NCBI GenBank assembly: GCA_030614305.1
Contig: JAUWKH010000046.1
Location: 1-9,542 of the forward strand
Reading direction: 5' to 3'
DNA length: 9,542 bases
Source: Bacteroidota bacterium
Lineage (GTDB): Bacteria > Bacteroidota > Bacteroidia > Bacteroidales > JADFUO01
Positions 1 through 6,950 of the stretch are shown here, one piece after another. The notes under the pieces are model-generated. The model ran no database searches, was not told where the DNA came from, and worked only from the letters and a program-made list of their open reading frames with translations. A program made the position numbers and the translations under genes. How positions within the stretch are numbered: the stretch's first letter is position 1; each line of letters opens with the position of its first letter.

Positions 1-2
1 AA

Positions 3-3000
3 AAAGAAAGCGAAAAAGAAAGCTCAGAATTAATAATAGCAAGCATTGATCAGAAAATCAAAAAACTAAAACCAATTCCTTTTACTAATGCAATAAAACT
101 TTCTAAAAACAAAAGATATTTAAAATATGCCATTCCGCAGATTTTGGTAATAATTTTATTGTTATTGATTGCACCCAATTTAATTACCGAACCAACTAAA
201 AGAATCATTAATTACAATGAGATATTTGAAAGACCTTTCACTTTTAAAATAGAGATTTTAAATGATAGTTTAAAAGTAGCACAGCATGATGATTTTCAGT
301 TAAATGTTAAAATTACAGGTGATGAAGTGCCTGAAAACATTTATTTGGAAACAGACAATCATAAATATCGCCTTGCAAAAGATAATACTGTTTCACACCA
401 TTATAACTTTGTTAATGTGCAAAAAGATGTAAAATTTAAATTAATTGCAGATAATTATATATCAGACTATTACAGATTAACAGTTTTTCCTAAACCCATT
501 ATTCTGAATTTTGAATCTGAAATAATTTATCCAAAATATATTAAAAGAAAAAGCGAAACACATCAAAATACAAATGACCTGATAATTCCTGCCGGCACAA
601 AAATAAACTGGAATTTCTTTACAAAAGATGTTAAGGGTATTATTTTTAGATCTAAAAATCAAACAAATAAAATTGAAAGTGATAAATCAAACGTAATAAG
701 ATTCTCAAAATCTTATTTTAATGATCAATTATATTCAGTTTCTGCATCTAATCGGTTTGTTATAAGCGAAGATTCTATGATGCTTAAAATTAGTGTAATA
801 CCCGATGCTTATCCAAATATAATTGTTGAAGAATATCAGGATTCAGTGTTTGATAAAAGATTATATTTTAACGGATTAATTAAGGATGATTATGGCTTTA
901 ACACACTTACTTTCAGTTATCTTAAATTAAAAGAAGAAAATAATATTAATAACATAAAAACAGAGAAATTAAGTATTAGTAAAAAAAATAATCAACAACA
1001 GTTTTATTATTTTTTTGATATAGATAAATTAGAAGCAAATCCGGGAGATGAAATTGAATATTATTTTGAAATTTGGGATAATGACGCAATTAACGGAAGT
1101 AAATCGTCAAGATCACAAAAAATGTTTTATAAGATTCCAACATTAAAAGAAATTGAGCAAAAAACAGAAGAAAGCAATAAAAAAATTAAAAGTGATATTG
1201 AAAAAAGTTTATCTGAAATTAAAAAACTACAAAAAGATATTGATGAATTAAATAAAGAGCTGATAGACAAGAATACAATAAGTTGGCAGGAAAAGAAACA
1301 AATACAGGATTTACTTGATAAATTTCAAATTTTAGAGAAAAATTTAGAGAATATACAAAAAATAAATCTTGAAAAAGCTTTTGAGGAAGAGCAATATAAA
1401 GATATAGATGAAAGAATTTTAGAAAAACAAAAGAAATTAGAAGAATTATTTGAAAACATCTTAACTGACGAATTAAAAGAATTATTTAAGGAACTTCAGG
1501 AAATGCTTGATAAAATTCAAAAGGAAGATGTTAATGAAATGCTTGAAAAGTTAAAGTTAAGCAGTGAAGATATTGAAGAGCAACTTGATAGAAATCTTGA
1601 ATTATTTAAGCAGCTTGAATTTGAAAAAATACTTGAAGAAACAATAGAAAAATTAAAAAAATTAGCTGAAGAACAATTAAAATTAGCGGAAGAAACAAAA
1701 AATAAAACAGAGGATAAGGAAAAGCTGGCTGAAGAGCAAAATAAGCTGAATGAAAAGTTTGAAGAAATATCAGAAGATATTGATGAGCTAAAGGAAAAAA
1801 ATGAGCAACTTGAGAATAAAAACAAAGTTATAGACACAGATAAGGAGGAAGAACAAATAAAGCAAGAAATGCAAAACAGTCTTCAAATGCTTGAAATGAG
1901 CAAATTAAAGAAAGCAGCAAAATCACAAATGAATGCTTCTGACCAAATGAATAGTTTACAACAAATGTTATTTCAAATGAAGCAAAATATGCAACAGCAA
2001 AGATTAACCGAAGACATAAATACATTAAGAGAAATTTTAGAAAATTTGATTGATATTTCTTTTGAACAGGAAAAACTCATTAATAAATTAAAAACAACCA
2101 ATATTGCCGACCCCAAATACATTGATATTATTCAGCAACAAAATAAAATAAAAGACGATTTGACAATGGTAGAAGACTCATTAATAGAATTAGGGAAAAG
2201 GCAATTTATGATAGAGAGTTTTATAAACAAGGAGATTGATTTAATAAATCAAAATTTGGAAGTTGCTATAGAAAATATTATAGAAAGAAGGAAGAGCATT
2301 GCCACAGCTAAACAGCAATTTGTAATGACCTCGGTTAACAATTTAGCATTGTTACTTTCAGAAACATTAAGAAAAATGCAAAGTAACTTAGCGTCACAAT
2401 GTATGATGAATGGAAAAAGCAGTTGTAGAAGTCCGGGATGCGGAAGTTCAAAGATGGAATCAATGAGCGAGATGCAAAAAAAATTAAATCAGCAAATTGA
2501 GAAGATGAAAAAAGGTATGTCGGGAAAAGGAGAGAAAGGAAAAGATTTTAATAAAAATTCAATGAGCGAAAAATTTGCACGAATGGCAGCGCAGCAGCGA
2601 GCAATAAGAAATAAGTTGCAAAAATTCAGGGATGAGTTTTCTGAACAAGGAGTAAAAGATGACGGAATAAATACTGCAATAGAAAATATGGAAAAAACCG
2701 AGGAAGAATTAGTCAATAAAATTATTTCAGAACAAACTTTATTACGACAGCAAGAAATTTTAACAAAATTACTAAAATCTGAAAAAGCAGAACTAAAGCG
2801 AGAAAAAGAAGAAAAAAGGGAATCAACAGAAGCAAAAAACAAAGAATATAGTAACCCAAATAAATTTTTTGAGTATAAAAGAATTAAGTCAATGGAAGCT
2901 GAATTATTAAAAACTGTTCCTCCAAATTTGAAACATTTTTACAAAGAAAAATTAAACGAATATTTTTATCAATTTCAGAGTTTAAAAAATGAAAGTCAAA

Positions 3001-3017
3001 AAAGAAAAAGTAATTAA
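3..3017 (+). CDS. DUF4175-family membrane-anchored coiled-coil protein (5' end outside window)
   Basis: The frame is open from the first complete codon at position 3, so the start lies left of the window. The TTG at 144 is inside a membrane helix and is not a credible start. About 1004 residues are visible. A hydrophobic segment (about 129-180, containing ILVIILLLLIAP) is followed by a beta-rich region (about 230-1130) ending in the stretch GDEIEYYFEIWDND...GSKSSRSQ, which I recall as a hallmark of Bacteroidota DUF4175 proteins. Next is a very long, charged coiled coil (about 1140-2340) with repeated KLAEEQ-like units and a Met/Gln-rich part (about 1885-2000). A Gly/Ser/Met linker (about 2397-2545) carries the only three cysteines visible, and a final helical region ends Lys/Glu-rich. 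The likely location is the inner membrane with the bulk outside the cytoplasm. The biochemical role is unknown. The gene overlaps the next one by 29 bp, suggesting translational coupling. Family assignment is from recalled motifs, not a search. Confidence 0.85.
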   Translation, partial: KESEKESSELIIASIDQKIKKLKPIPFTNAIKLSKNKRYLKYAIPQILVIILLLLIAPNLITEPTKRIINYNEIFERPFTFKIEILNDSLKVAQHDDFQLNVKITGDEVPENIYLETDNHKYRLAKDNTVSHHYNFVNVQKDVKFKLIADNYISDYYRLTVFPKPIILNFESEIIYPKYIKRKSETHQNTNDLIIPAGTKINWNFFTKDVKGIIFRSKNQTNKIESDKSNVIRFSKSYFNDQLYSVSASNRFVISEDSMMLKISVIPDAYPNIIVEEYQDSVFDKRLYFNGLIKDDYGFNTLTFSYLKLKEENNINNIKTEKLSISKKNNQQQFYYFFDIDKLEANPGDEIEYYFEIWDNDAINGSKSSRSQKMFYKIPTLKEIEQKTEESNKKIKSDIEKSLSEIKKLQKDIDELNKELIDKNTISWQEKKQIQDLLDKFQILEKNLENIQKINLEKAFEEEQYKDIDERILEKQKKLEELFENILTDELKELFKELQEMLDKIQKEDVNEMLEKLKLSSEDIEEQLDRNLELFKQLEFEKILEETIEKLKKLAEEQLKLAEETKNKTEDKEKLAEEQNKLNEKFEEISEDIDELKEKNEQLENKNKVIDTDKEEEQIKQEMQNSLQMLEMSKLKKAAKSQMNASDQMNSLQQMLFQMKQNMQQQRLTEDINTLREILENLIDISFEQEKLINKLKTTNIADPKYIDIIQQQNKIKDDLTMVEDSLIELGKRQFMIESFINKEIDLINQNLEVAIENIIERRKSIATAKQQFVMTSVNNLALLLSETLRKMQSNLASQCMMNGKSSCRSPGCGSSKMESMSEMQKKLNQQIEKMKKGMSGKGEKGKDFNKNSMSEKFARMAAQQRAIRNKLQKFRDEFSEQGVKDDGINTAIENMEKTEEELVNKIISEQTLLRQQEILTKLLKSEKAELKREKEEKRESTEAKNKEYSNPNKFFEYKRIKSMEAELLKTVPPNLKHFYKEKLNEYFYQFQSLKNESQKRKSN

Positions 3018-3471
3018 TTTTAAACAAAATATTATTAATCAAATTGAAGAATTTGTAGAGGAAATATGCGATTTTTATAATATTAGCAATTCATATTATG
3101 CAAATATAATTATTGCATTAACCGAGGTTATTAATACACCTGATGTTTTTTCAAAAGAAAATATAGAAAATAATTATATTAATATTATTTTTTTAAAGAA
3201 ATCAAAATCATTGTCATTTACAATAAAATATGGAAATTTTATTTTTGATGAAAACATTATATTATTAATAAATGATGAAAAAAATGATTTGAATACCGAG
3301 AAAGGGAAAAGAAAATTTTTAATTAATTCACTTGCCGATACTGTTAATTTTAATGAAAGTAAAAACGAAATAGAATTAGTATTTTTTACACCGGGTATAA
3401 AAAAAGAAAAATCACAAGAAAGAAAGGAATCCCTTAGCCATTATTACAATTCAAAAAAGCAAAAGGTGTAA
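2989..3471 (+). CDS. RsbW-like GHKL-fold protein with degenerate ATP-binding motifs
   Basis: This 160-residue protein matches the small anti-sigma-factor-kinase-like (HATPase_c_2) proteins found beside DUF4175 and ybeY in Bacteroidota. The fold-level pattern is visible: an N-terminal helix with EEFVEEICDFYNI (about 20-32), an N-box position ALTEVINTP (43-51), and the end pattern FLINSLADTVNF followed by ELVFF (about 110-133). The nucleotide-binding residues are largely gone. The N-box normally reads E-x-x-N-N-A...HG, but here E46 and N49 remain while T50 replaces the metal-binding Asn and the HG is absent. The DxGxGF motif is replaced by YGNFIFD (81-87), and the GRGIFLM-type G2 box by GKRKFLI (106-112). 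A Lys/Glu/Ser-rich tail follows (about 134-160). The ATG at 2989 is the only Met in the protein and lies inside the end of the upstream gene. It probably binds a partner without kinase activity, but this is inference. Confidence 0.75.
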   Translation: MKVKKEKVINFKQNIINQIEEFVEEICDFYNISNSYYANIIIALTEVINTPDVFSKENIENNYINIIFLKKSKSLSFTIKYGNFIFDENIILLINDEKNDLNTEKGKRKFLINSLADTVNFNESKNEIELVFFTPGIKKEKSQERKESLSHYYNSKKQKV

Positions 3472-3532
3472 TTGGTGACTGTCCATAAAGTCAAAGATTT
3501 ACATAAAATGAAGCACCAAATAACAAATCATT
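3472..3532 (+). other. Short intergenic gap before ybeY, no clear signal
   Basis: In these 61 bp I see no Shine-Dalgarno sequence, no TAnnTTTG-type promoter and no hairpin longer than 4 bp. An ATG at 3508 opens only a ten-codon frame that stops at the TGA overlapping the ybeY start region. YbeY is most likely expressed from an upstream promoter. Confidence 0.5.
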
Positions 3533-3955
3533 ATGTCTGAAATTCAATTCTTTTCCGAAAACGTTGATTTTAAATTAAAAAACAAGACAATTTTGAAAAA
3601 TTGGTTACTTAAATCAATAGGTAATGAAGGAAAAAAAGCTGAAAATATTAATTTTATTTTCTGTACTGATGATTATTTATTGGAGATTAATAGAAAATTC
3701 CTCAATAGAAATACGTTAACAGATGTTATAACTTTTGATTATTCAGAACAGGAAAAAGTTGTATCCGGTGAAATATATATGAGCTATCAAAGGATTGTAG
3801 ATAATGCCACAAAATACAATCAATCGGTTGACAATGAGATAAATAGGGTTATGATACATGGTGTGTTACACCTTGTTGGTTATGATGATAATACAGAAAA
3901 TCAAAAAGAAATAATGACCCAAAAAGAAGATTATTATTTATCTTTGCTCTCCTAA
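3533..3955 (+). CDS. ybeY: YbeY, rRNA maturation endoribonuclease
   Basis: YbeY is a single-domain, metal-dependent endoribonuclease that acts in 16S rRNA 3'-end maturation and ribosome quality control in the cytoplasm. At 140 residues the length is normal. Visible family signatures are the LEINRKFLNRNTLTDVITFDY block, which matches the E/N-x3-R-x5-TDVLSF pattern, then SGEIYMSYQRIVDNA, and the metal site HGVLHLVGYDD (residues 109-119). Two ligand histidines are present (H109, H113). The third, His in the HGxLHLxGYDH consensus, is Asp119 here. I recall Bacteroidota homologues also varying at this position, so the protein is probably still functional. The ATG at 3533 gives the expected N-terminus. 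It follows the GHKL-like gene after a 61-bp gap with no clear ribosome binding site, and it precedes mnmG. Confidence 0.93.
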   Translation: MSEIQFFSENVDFKLKNKTILKNWLLKSIGNEGKKAENINFIFCTDDYLLEINRKFLNRNTLTDVITFDYSEQEKVVSGEIYMSYQRIVDNATKYNQSVDNEINRVMIHGVLHLVGYDDNTENQKEIMTQKEDYYLSLLS

Positions 3956-3958
3956 ATA

Positions 3959-3974
3959 CGTTTCACGTGAAACA
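3959..3974. promoter_or_regulatory. parS: parS-like ParB-binding palindrome, left copy (15/16 match)
   Basis: CGTTTCACGTGAAACA differs from the consensus TGTTTCACGTGAAACA only at the first base. The central 14 bp (3960-3973) form a perfect inverted repeat with CACGTG at the centre. It begins 3 bp after the ybeY stop codon and ends 44 bp before the mnmG ATG. parS is the centromere-like site where ParB loads onto the chromosome for segregation and SMC recruitment. The match in a short non-coding gap, together with a second copy 1.9 kb away, makes chance unlikely. Confidence 0.88.
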
Positions 3975-4018
3975 TAATGCAAAAAACTGCAGGATTTTAT
4001 TTTGTAATATTATAAGTG

Positions 4019-5890
4019 ATGTTCAAGGAATATGATATAATAGTTGTTGGAGCCGGACATGCCGGATGTGAAGCTGCTGCTGCTGCTGCAAACTTAGGTT
4101 CGTCTGTATTGTTAGTTACAATGAATATGACAAACATGGCTCAAATGTCATGTAATCCTGCAATGGGTGGTATTGCAAAAGGACAAATTATTCGTGAGAT
4201 TGATGCATTAGGAGGTTATTCCGGAATTGTAACCGACAGAACAATGATTCAGTTCAGGATGTTGAATAAATCAAAAGGACCGGCAATGTGGAGCCCCCGT
4301 GCACAGAATGATAGAATGATGTTTTCTCAGGAATGGAGAGCAATGTTAGAAAAAACTCCTAACCTTGATTTTTGGCAGGATAATGTTGTTTCATTGATTA
4401 TTGAAAAGGATTCGGTTAAAGGTGTTAAAACAGAAATTGGAATTAAATTTTATTCTAAATCTGTAATCCTTACAAACGGAACTTTTTTAAATGGAATAAT
4501 ACACATCGGGAAAAAGCAATTTAGCGGTGGGCGAATTGGTGAAGAAGCATCAAAGAGTCTTACAGGAGAATTAGTAAAATCAGGTTTTATTTCCTACAGA
4601 ATGAAAACAGGAACTCCCGTTAGGGTGGATGGCAGAACAATTGATTTCACAAAACTGGAAGAACAGAAAGGTGATGAGAACCCACAAAAATTCTCATTTA
4701 CGGAAACCCCTGAATTAATCAAACAAAAAAGCTGTTATTTAACATTTACAAATCTGAAGGTTCATGATATATTAAGAACCGGATTTGAAGACTCTCCCAT
4801 GTTTGCAGGAAGAATCTCCGGAATTGGCCCCAGGTATTGCCCTTCAATTGAAGATAAAATTGAAAGATTTTCTGATAAAGATAAACACCAGCTATTTGTT
4901 GAACCCGAAGGTTGGAACACAGTTGAATATTATTTAAACGGATTTGCTTCTTCATTATCTGATATTATTCAATACAAAGCCGTAAAAAAAATTCCCGGAT
5001 TTAAAAATGCTAAAATATTCAGACCAGGATATGCAATAGAATATGACTATTTTCCACCTGTTCAATTAAAAAATACACTTGAAACAAAACTTATAAAAAA
5101 TTTGTATTTTGCCGGACAGATTAATGGAACAACAGGATATGAAGAAGCCGGAGCACAAGGTTTAATTGCCGGAATTAATGCCCATAGAGAACTGAATTCT
5201 TTGTCGGATTTTATATTAAAACGATCAGAAGCATATATCGGTGTGCTAATTGATGACCTAATAACAAAAGGAGTTGATGAACCATACAGAATGTTTACCT
5301 CAAGAGCTGAATACAGAATTTTACTTCGACAGGATAATGCTGATTTACGATTAACTTCTAAAGGATTTGAAATAGGTTTAGCATCTAAAGAGAGAATGAA
5401 TAAAGTTGATCAAAAAATATCAGAAATTAATAGGATTATTAAATTCATTAAAAAGGAAAATGTAAGTCCTGAAGATATAAATAGTATTCTTATCAAAAAA
5501 AACACAAAAGAAATTAATCAAAAAGTTAAAATTTCAAATTTGCTTTTAAGACCTCAAATAGAAATATCAGATTTAATAACTAATATACCAAAATTCTCAA
5601 ATTTTATTTCTTCATTTAATAAAGATATTAGTGAAAGCATAGAAGAAGTTGAAATTTTAATTAAATACGAAGGATATATAAATAGAGAAAAAGATATTGT
5701 AAATAAATTATCAAAATTAGAAAATATTGAGTTACATGAGAATTTTGATTATCAAAGTTTAAAATCAATTTCTTTTGAAGCAAGGGAAAAATTGTCAAAA
5801 ATTAGACCAAGAACAATAGGTCAGGCAGCAAGAATAAGCGGAGTTTCTCCTGCTGATATTTCTGTTTTGGCTGTTTTTCTAGGCAGATAA
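4019..5890 (+). CDS. mnmG: MnmG, tRNA uridine-5-carboxymethylaminomethyl modification FAD protein
   Basis: MnmG works with the GTPase MnmE to add (carboxymethyl)aminomethyl groups to C5 of U34 in tRNAs reading two-fold degenerate codons. It uses FAD, NADH, methylene-tetrahydrofolate and glycine or ammonium. At 623 residues it is full length. The FAD dinucleotide motif [12 protein letters not shown] is at residues 9-20. The family signature [11 protein letters not shown] carries Cys45, and [11 protein letters not shown] carries Cys274, matching the two redox/catalytic cysteines known in E. coli MnmG. The second FAD/family signature [17 protein letters not shown] starts at residue 365, and the [15 protein letters not shown] block follows at about residue 420. 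The C-terminal helical domain ends [20 protein letters not shown], the part that contacts MnmE and tRNA. ATG 4019 is preferred over the adjacent in-frame GTG at 4016 because MFKEYD is the usual N-terminus. parS-type sites lie directly on both sides of the gene. Confidence 0.98.
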   Translation: MFKEYDIIVVGAGHAGCEAAAAAANLGSSVLLVTMNMTNMAQMSCNPAMGGIAKGQIIREIDALGGYSGIVTDRTMIQFRMLNKSKGPAMWSPRAQNDRMMFSQEWRAMLEKTPNLDFWQDNVVSLIIEKDSVKGVKTEIGIKFYSKSVILTNGTFLNGIIHIGKKQFSGGRIGEEASKSLTGELVKSGFISYRMKTGTPVRVDGRTIDFTKLEEQKGDENPQKFSFTETPELIKQKSCYLTFTNLKVHDILRTGFEDSPMFAGRISGIGPRYCPSIEDKIERFSDKDKHQLFVEPEGWNTVEYYLNGFASSLSDIIQYKAVKKIPGFKNAKIFRPGYAIEYDYFPPVQLKNTLETKLIKNLYFAGQINGTTGYEEAGAQGLIAGINAHRELNSLSDFILKRSEAYIGVLIDDLITKGVDEPYRMFTSRAEYRILLRQDNADLRLTSKGFEIGLASKERMNKVDQKISEINRIIKFIKKENVSPEDINSILIKKNTKEINQKVKISNLLLRPQIEISDLITNIPKFSNFISSFNKDISESIEEVEILIKYEGYINREKDIVNKLSKLENIELHENFDYQSLKSISFEAREKLSKIRPRTIGQAARISGVSPADISVLAVFLGR

Positions 5891-5894
5891 TAAT

Positions 5895-5910
5895 TGTTTC
5901 ACGTGAAACA
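5895..5910. promoter_or_regulatory. parS: parS ParB-binding palindrome, right copy (perfect 16/16)
   Basis: TGTTTCACGTGAAACA is a perfect 16-bp inverted repeat and an exact copy of the widely conserved bacterial parS consensus. It occupies the 27-bp gap between the mnmG stop (5890) and the methyltransferase ATG (5918). Its centre lies 1936 bp from that of the left copy. Read in frame it encodes FHVKH, which can make an automatic gene caller extend the downstream gene to a false TTG start at 5894. Confidence 0.93.
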
Positions 5911-5917
5911 TTTTAAT

Positions 5918-6802
5918 ATGGAAAAATTAAAAGAGTGTATTATTTGTAATCATAAATATTTTAATAAATTTATTGATTGTAAAGATTATTTTTTATCCGA
6001 AGAAGTTTTTTCTATATGTGAATGTAGAAATTGTGGTTTTAAATTCACTAACCCTCGTCCATTACCAGATAATCTTCCGGGATATTATGACCCCAATGAA
6101 TATCTTTCTTATACAAACAGCAAAAAAGGTTTTTTAAGTTCAATTTATCAACTTGTAAAAAATATTACTATCCGACGAAAATATTTAGCTATAAATAAAT
6201 TATTTTCAACAGGTACAATTTTAGATATTGGATGCGGAACCGGAGATTTTTTAAATTAATTCAAAAAATATAATTGGTTAACTTATGGAATTGAACCAAA
6301 TAAATTTGCCAGAGATTATGCAATAAAAAATTATAATATTGATGTAAAGCAAGAAAGTGAAATAAATAGTTTTTCATCTAATCACTTTGATGTTATTACA
6401 ATGTGGCATTCGCTTGAACATGTTTCATCATTAAGGGATTTAATTATTAATATAACCCGTATTTTAAAAGATAACGGTATAATAGTTGTTGCTGTTCCAA
6501 ATTGTGATTCCTGGGATGCTAAATATTATAAGGATCATTGGGCAGCTTATGATGTTCCCCGGCACTTATATCATTTTACTCCAAAAACATTAGGCTTACT
6601 TTTTAAAAATTATTCTTTTAAAATCGTAAATACTTTTCCTATGATATTTGATTCTTTTTACATAAGTTTATTAAGCGAAAAATACCTTTCAGGAAAAACA
6701 AAATATTTTAAAGCACTTGCTAACGGAATCAAATCAAATTTTTATGCAAGGAAAAATGAAAAAAACTATTCAAGCCTTATATATTTTTTAAAAAAAGAAT
6801 AA
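5918..6802 (+). pseudogene. Zinc-ribbon class I SAM-dependent methyltransferase, interrupted by an in-frame TAA
   Basis: The frame encodes a 294-codon protein cut only by TAA at codon 114 (6257-6259). An N-terminal zinc-ribbon-like knuckle has C7-x2-C10 and C36-x2-C39, followed by FTNPRP. SAM motif I is ILDIGCGTG (101-109). After the stop the same frame continues with the acidic-loop motif GIEP (Glu126), MWHSLEHV (162-169, the Methyltransf_11/23-type post-II motif), VAVPNCDSWDAKYY and the AAYDVPRHLYHFTPKT block. No other stop occurs up to 6800. The recalled homologue next to mnmG in Flavobacteriia aligns across the break without a gap. As read, the product would be a 113-residue fragment lacking most of the Rossmann fold, and a restart at 6401 would lack the SAM loop. 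This may be a nonsense pseudogene, a sequencing error or readthrough. The substrate is unknown. ATG 5918 is chosen because the upstream TTG at 5894 only reads through parS. Confidence 0.85.
6257..6259 (+). other. Single in-frame stop codon splitting the methyltransferase
   Basis: TAA sits between GTGDFLN and FKKYNWLTYGIEP, just after the glycine-rich SAM loop. The frame is identical on both sides, so this is a substitution and not an indel. One base change from a sense codon (for example AAA, CAA, GAA, TAT, TAC, TTA or TCA) would create it. Other genes here (mnmG, ybeY, DUF4175) also end in TAA, so a reassigned TAA code is unlikely. Confidence 0.9.
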
Positions 6803-6840
6803 TTCTTAATTTTAAGCCCTATAATCAACTTTTACCATTT

Positions 6841-6862
6841 TATAATAGTTAATTATATTTTT
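6841..6862 (+). terminator. Possible weak terminator after the methyltransferase
   Basis: TATAAT, a 5-base loop AGTTA and ATTATA form a 6-bp stem, followed by five T residues. The stem is entirely A-T, so the predicted stability is poor and chance occurrence in AT-rich DNA is quite possible. Confidence 0.25.
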
Positions 6863-6864
6863 CT

Positions 6865-6872
6865 TATTTTTG
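6865..6872 (+). promoter_or_regulatory. Candidate Bacteroidota -7 box for the downstream sensor gene
   Basis: TATTTTTG fits the TAnnTTTG -7 consensus of Bacteroidota sigma-ABfr promoters and lies 78 bp before the ATG at 6951. No TTTG -33 element is visible at the usual spacing, and such T-rich octamers arise easily by chance here. The gap of 148 bp (6803-6950) is the longest non-coding stretch in the window and the most plausible place for a new promoter. Confidence 0.3.
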
Positions 6873-6950
6873 TTTCTTAATATGGCTTGTTTGGGGCTAC
6901 TTGTTTATTATGCTGTTATTCAATATGTTATGTAATTTTATCGCAATACT

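Noticed and set aside
144..146. TTG at 144 as the start of the DUF4175 protein
   Set aside because: It falls within a transmembrane helix, and the frame is open with protein-like sequence back to position 3.
1663..1735. Repeated KLAEEQ/LAEET coding units as a DNA repeat array
   Set aside because: The similarity is at the protein level (coiled-coil heptads). The DNA copies are few, diverged and unevenly spaced, so this is not a tandem repeat or CRISPR.
1517..2842. Reverse-strand open frames rich in Ser and Phe
   Set aside because: They are the complement of the Lys/Glu-rich coiled coil of the DUF4175 gene, which gives Phe/Ser-rich antisense frames by composition alone.
4000..4010. TATTTTG-like string before mnmG as a -7 promoter element
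   Set aside because: It is one base short of TAnnTTTG, too close to the start codon, and has no -33 partner.
6401..6802. The C-terminal part of the methyltransferase as a separate gene starting at ATG 6401
   Set aside because: It would lack SAM motif I, and the frame continues unbroken upstream to the TAA at 6257. It is the second half of one interrupted gene.
6815..6898. AGCCC and GGGCT about 75 bp apart as an RNA stem in the gap before the sensor gene
   Set aside because: A 5-bp pairing over that distance has no support from flanking complementarity.
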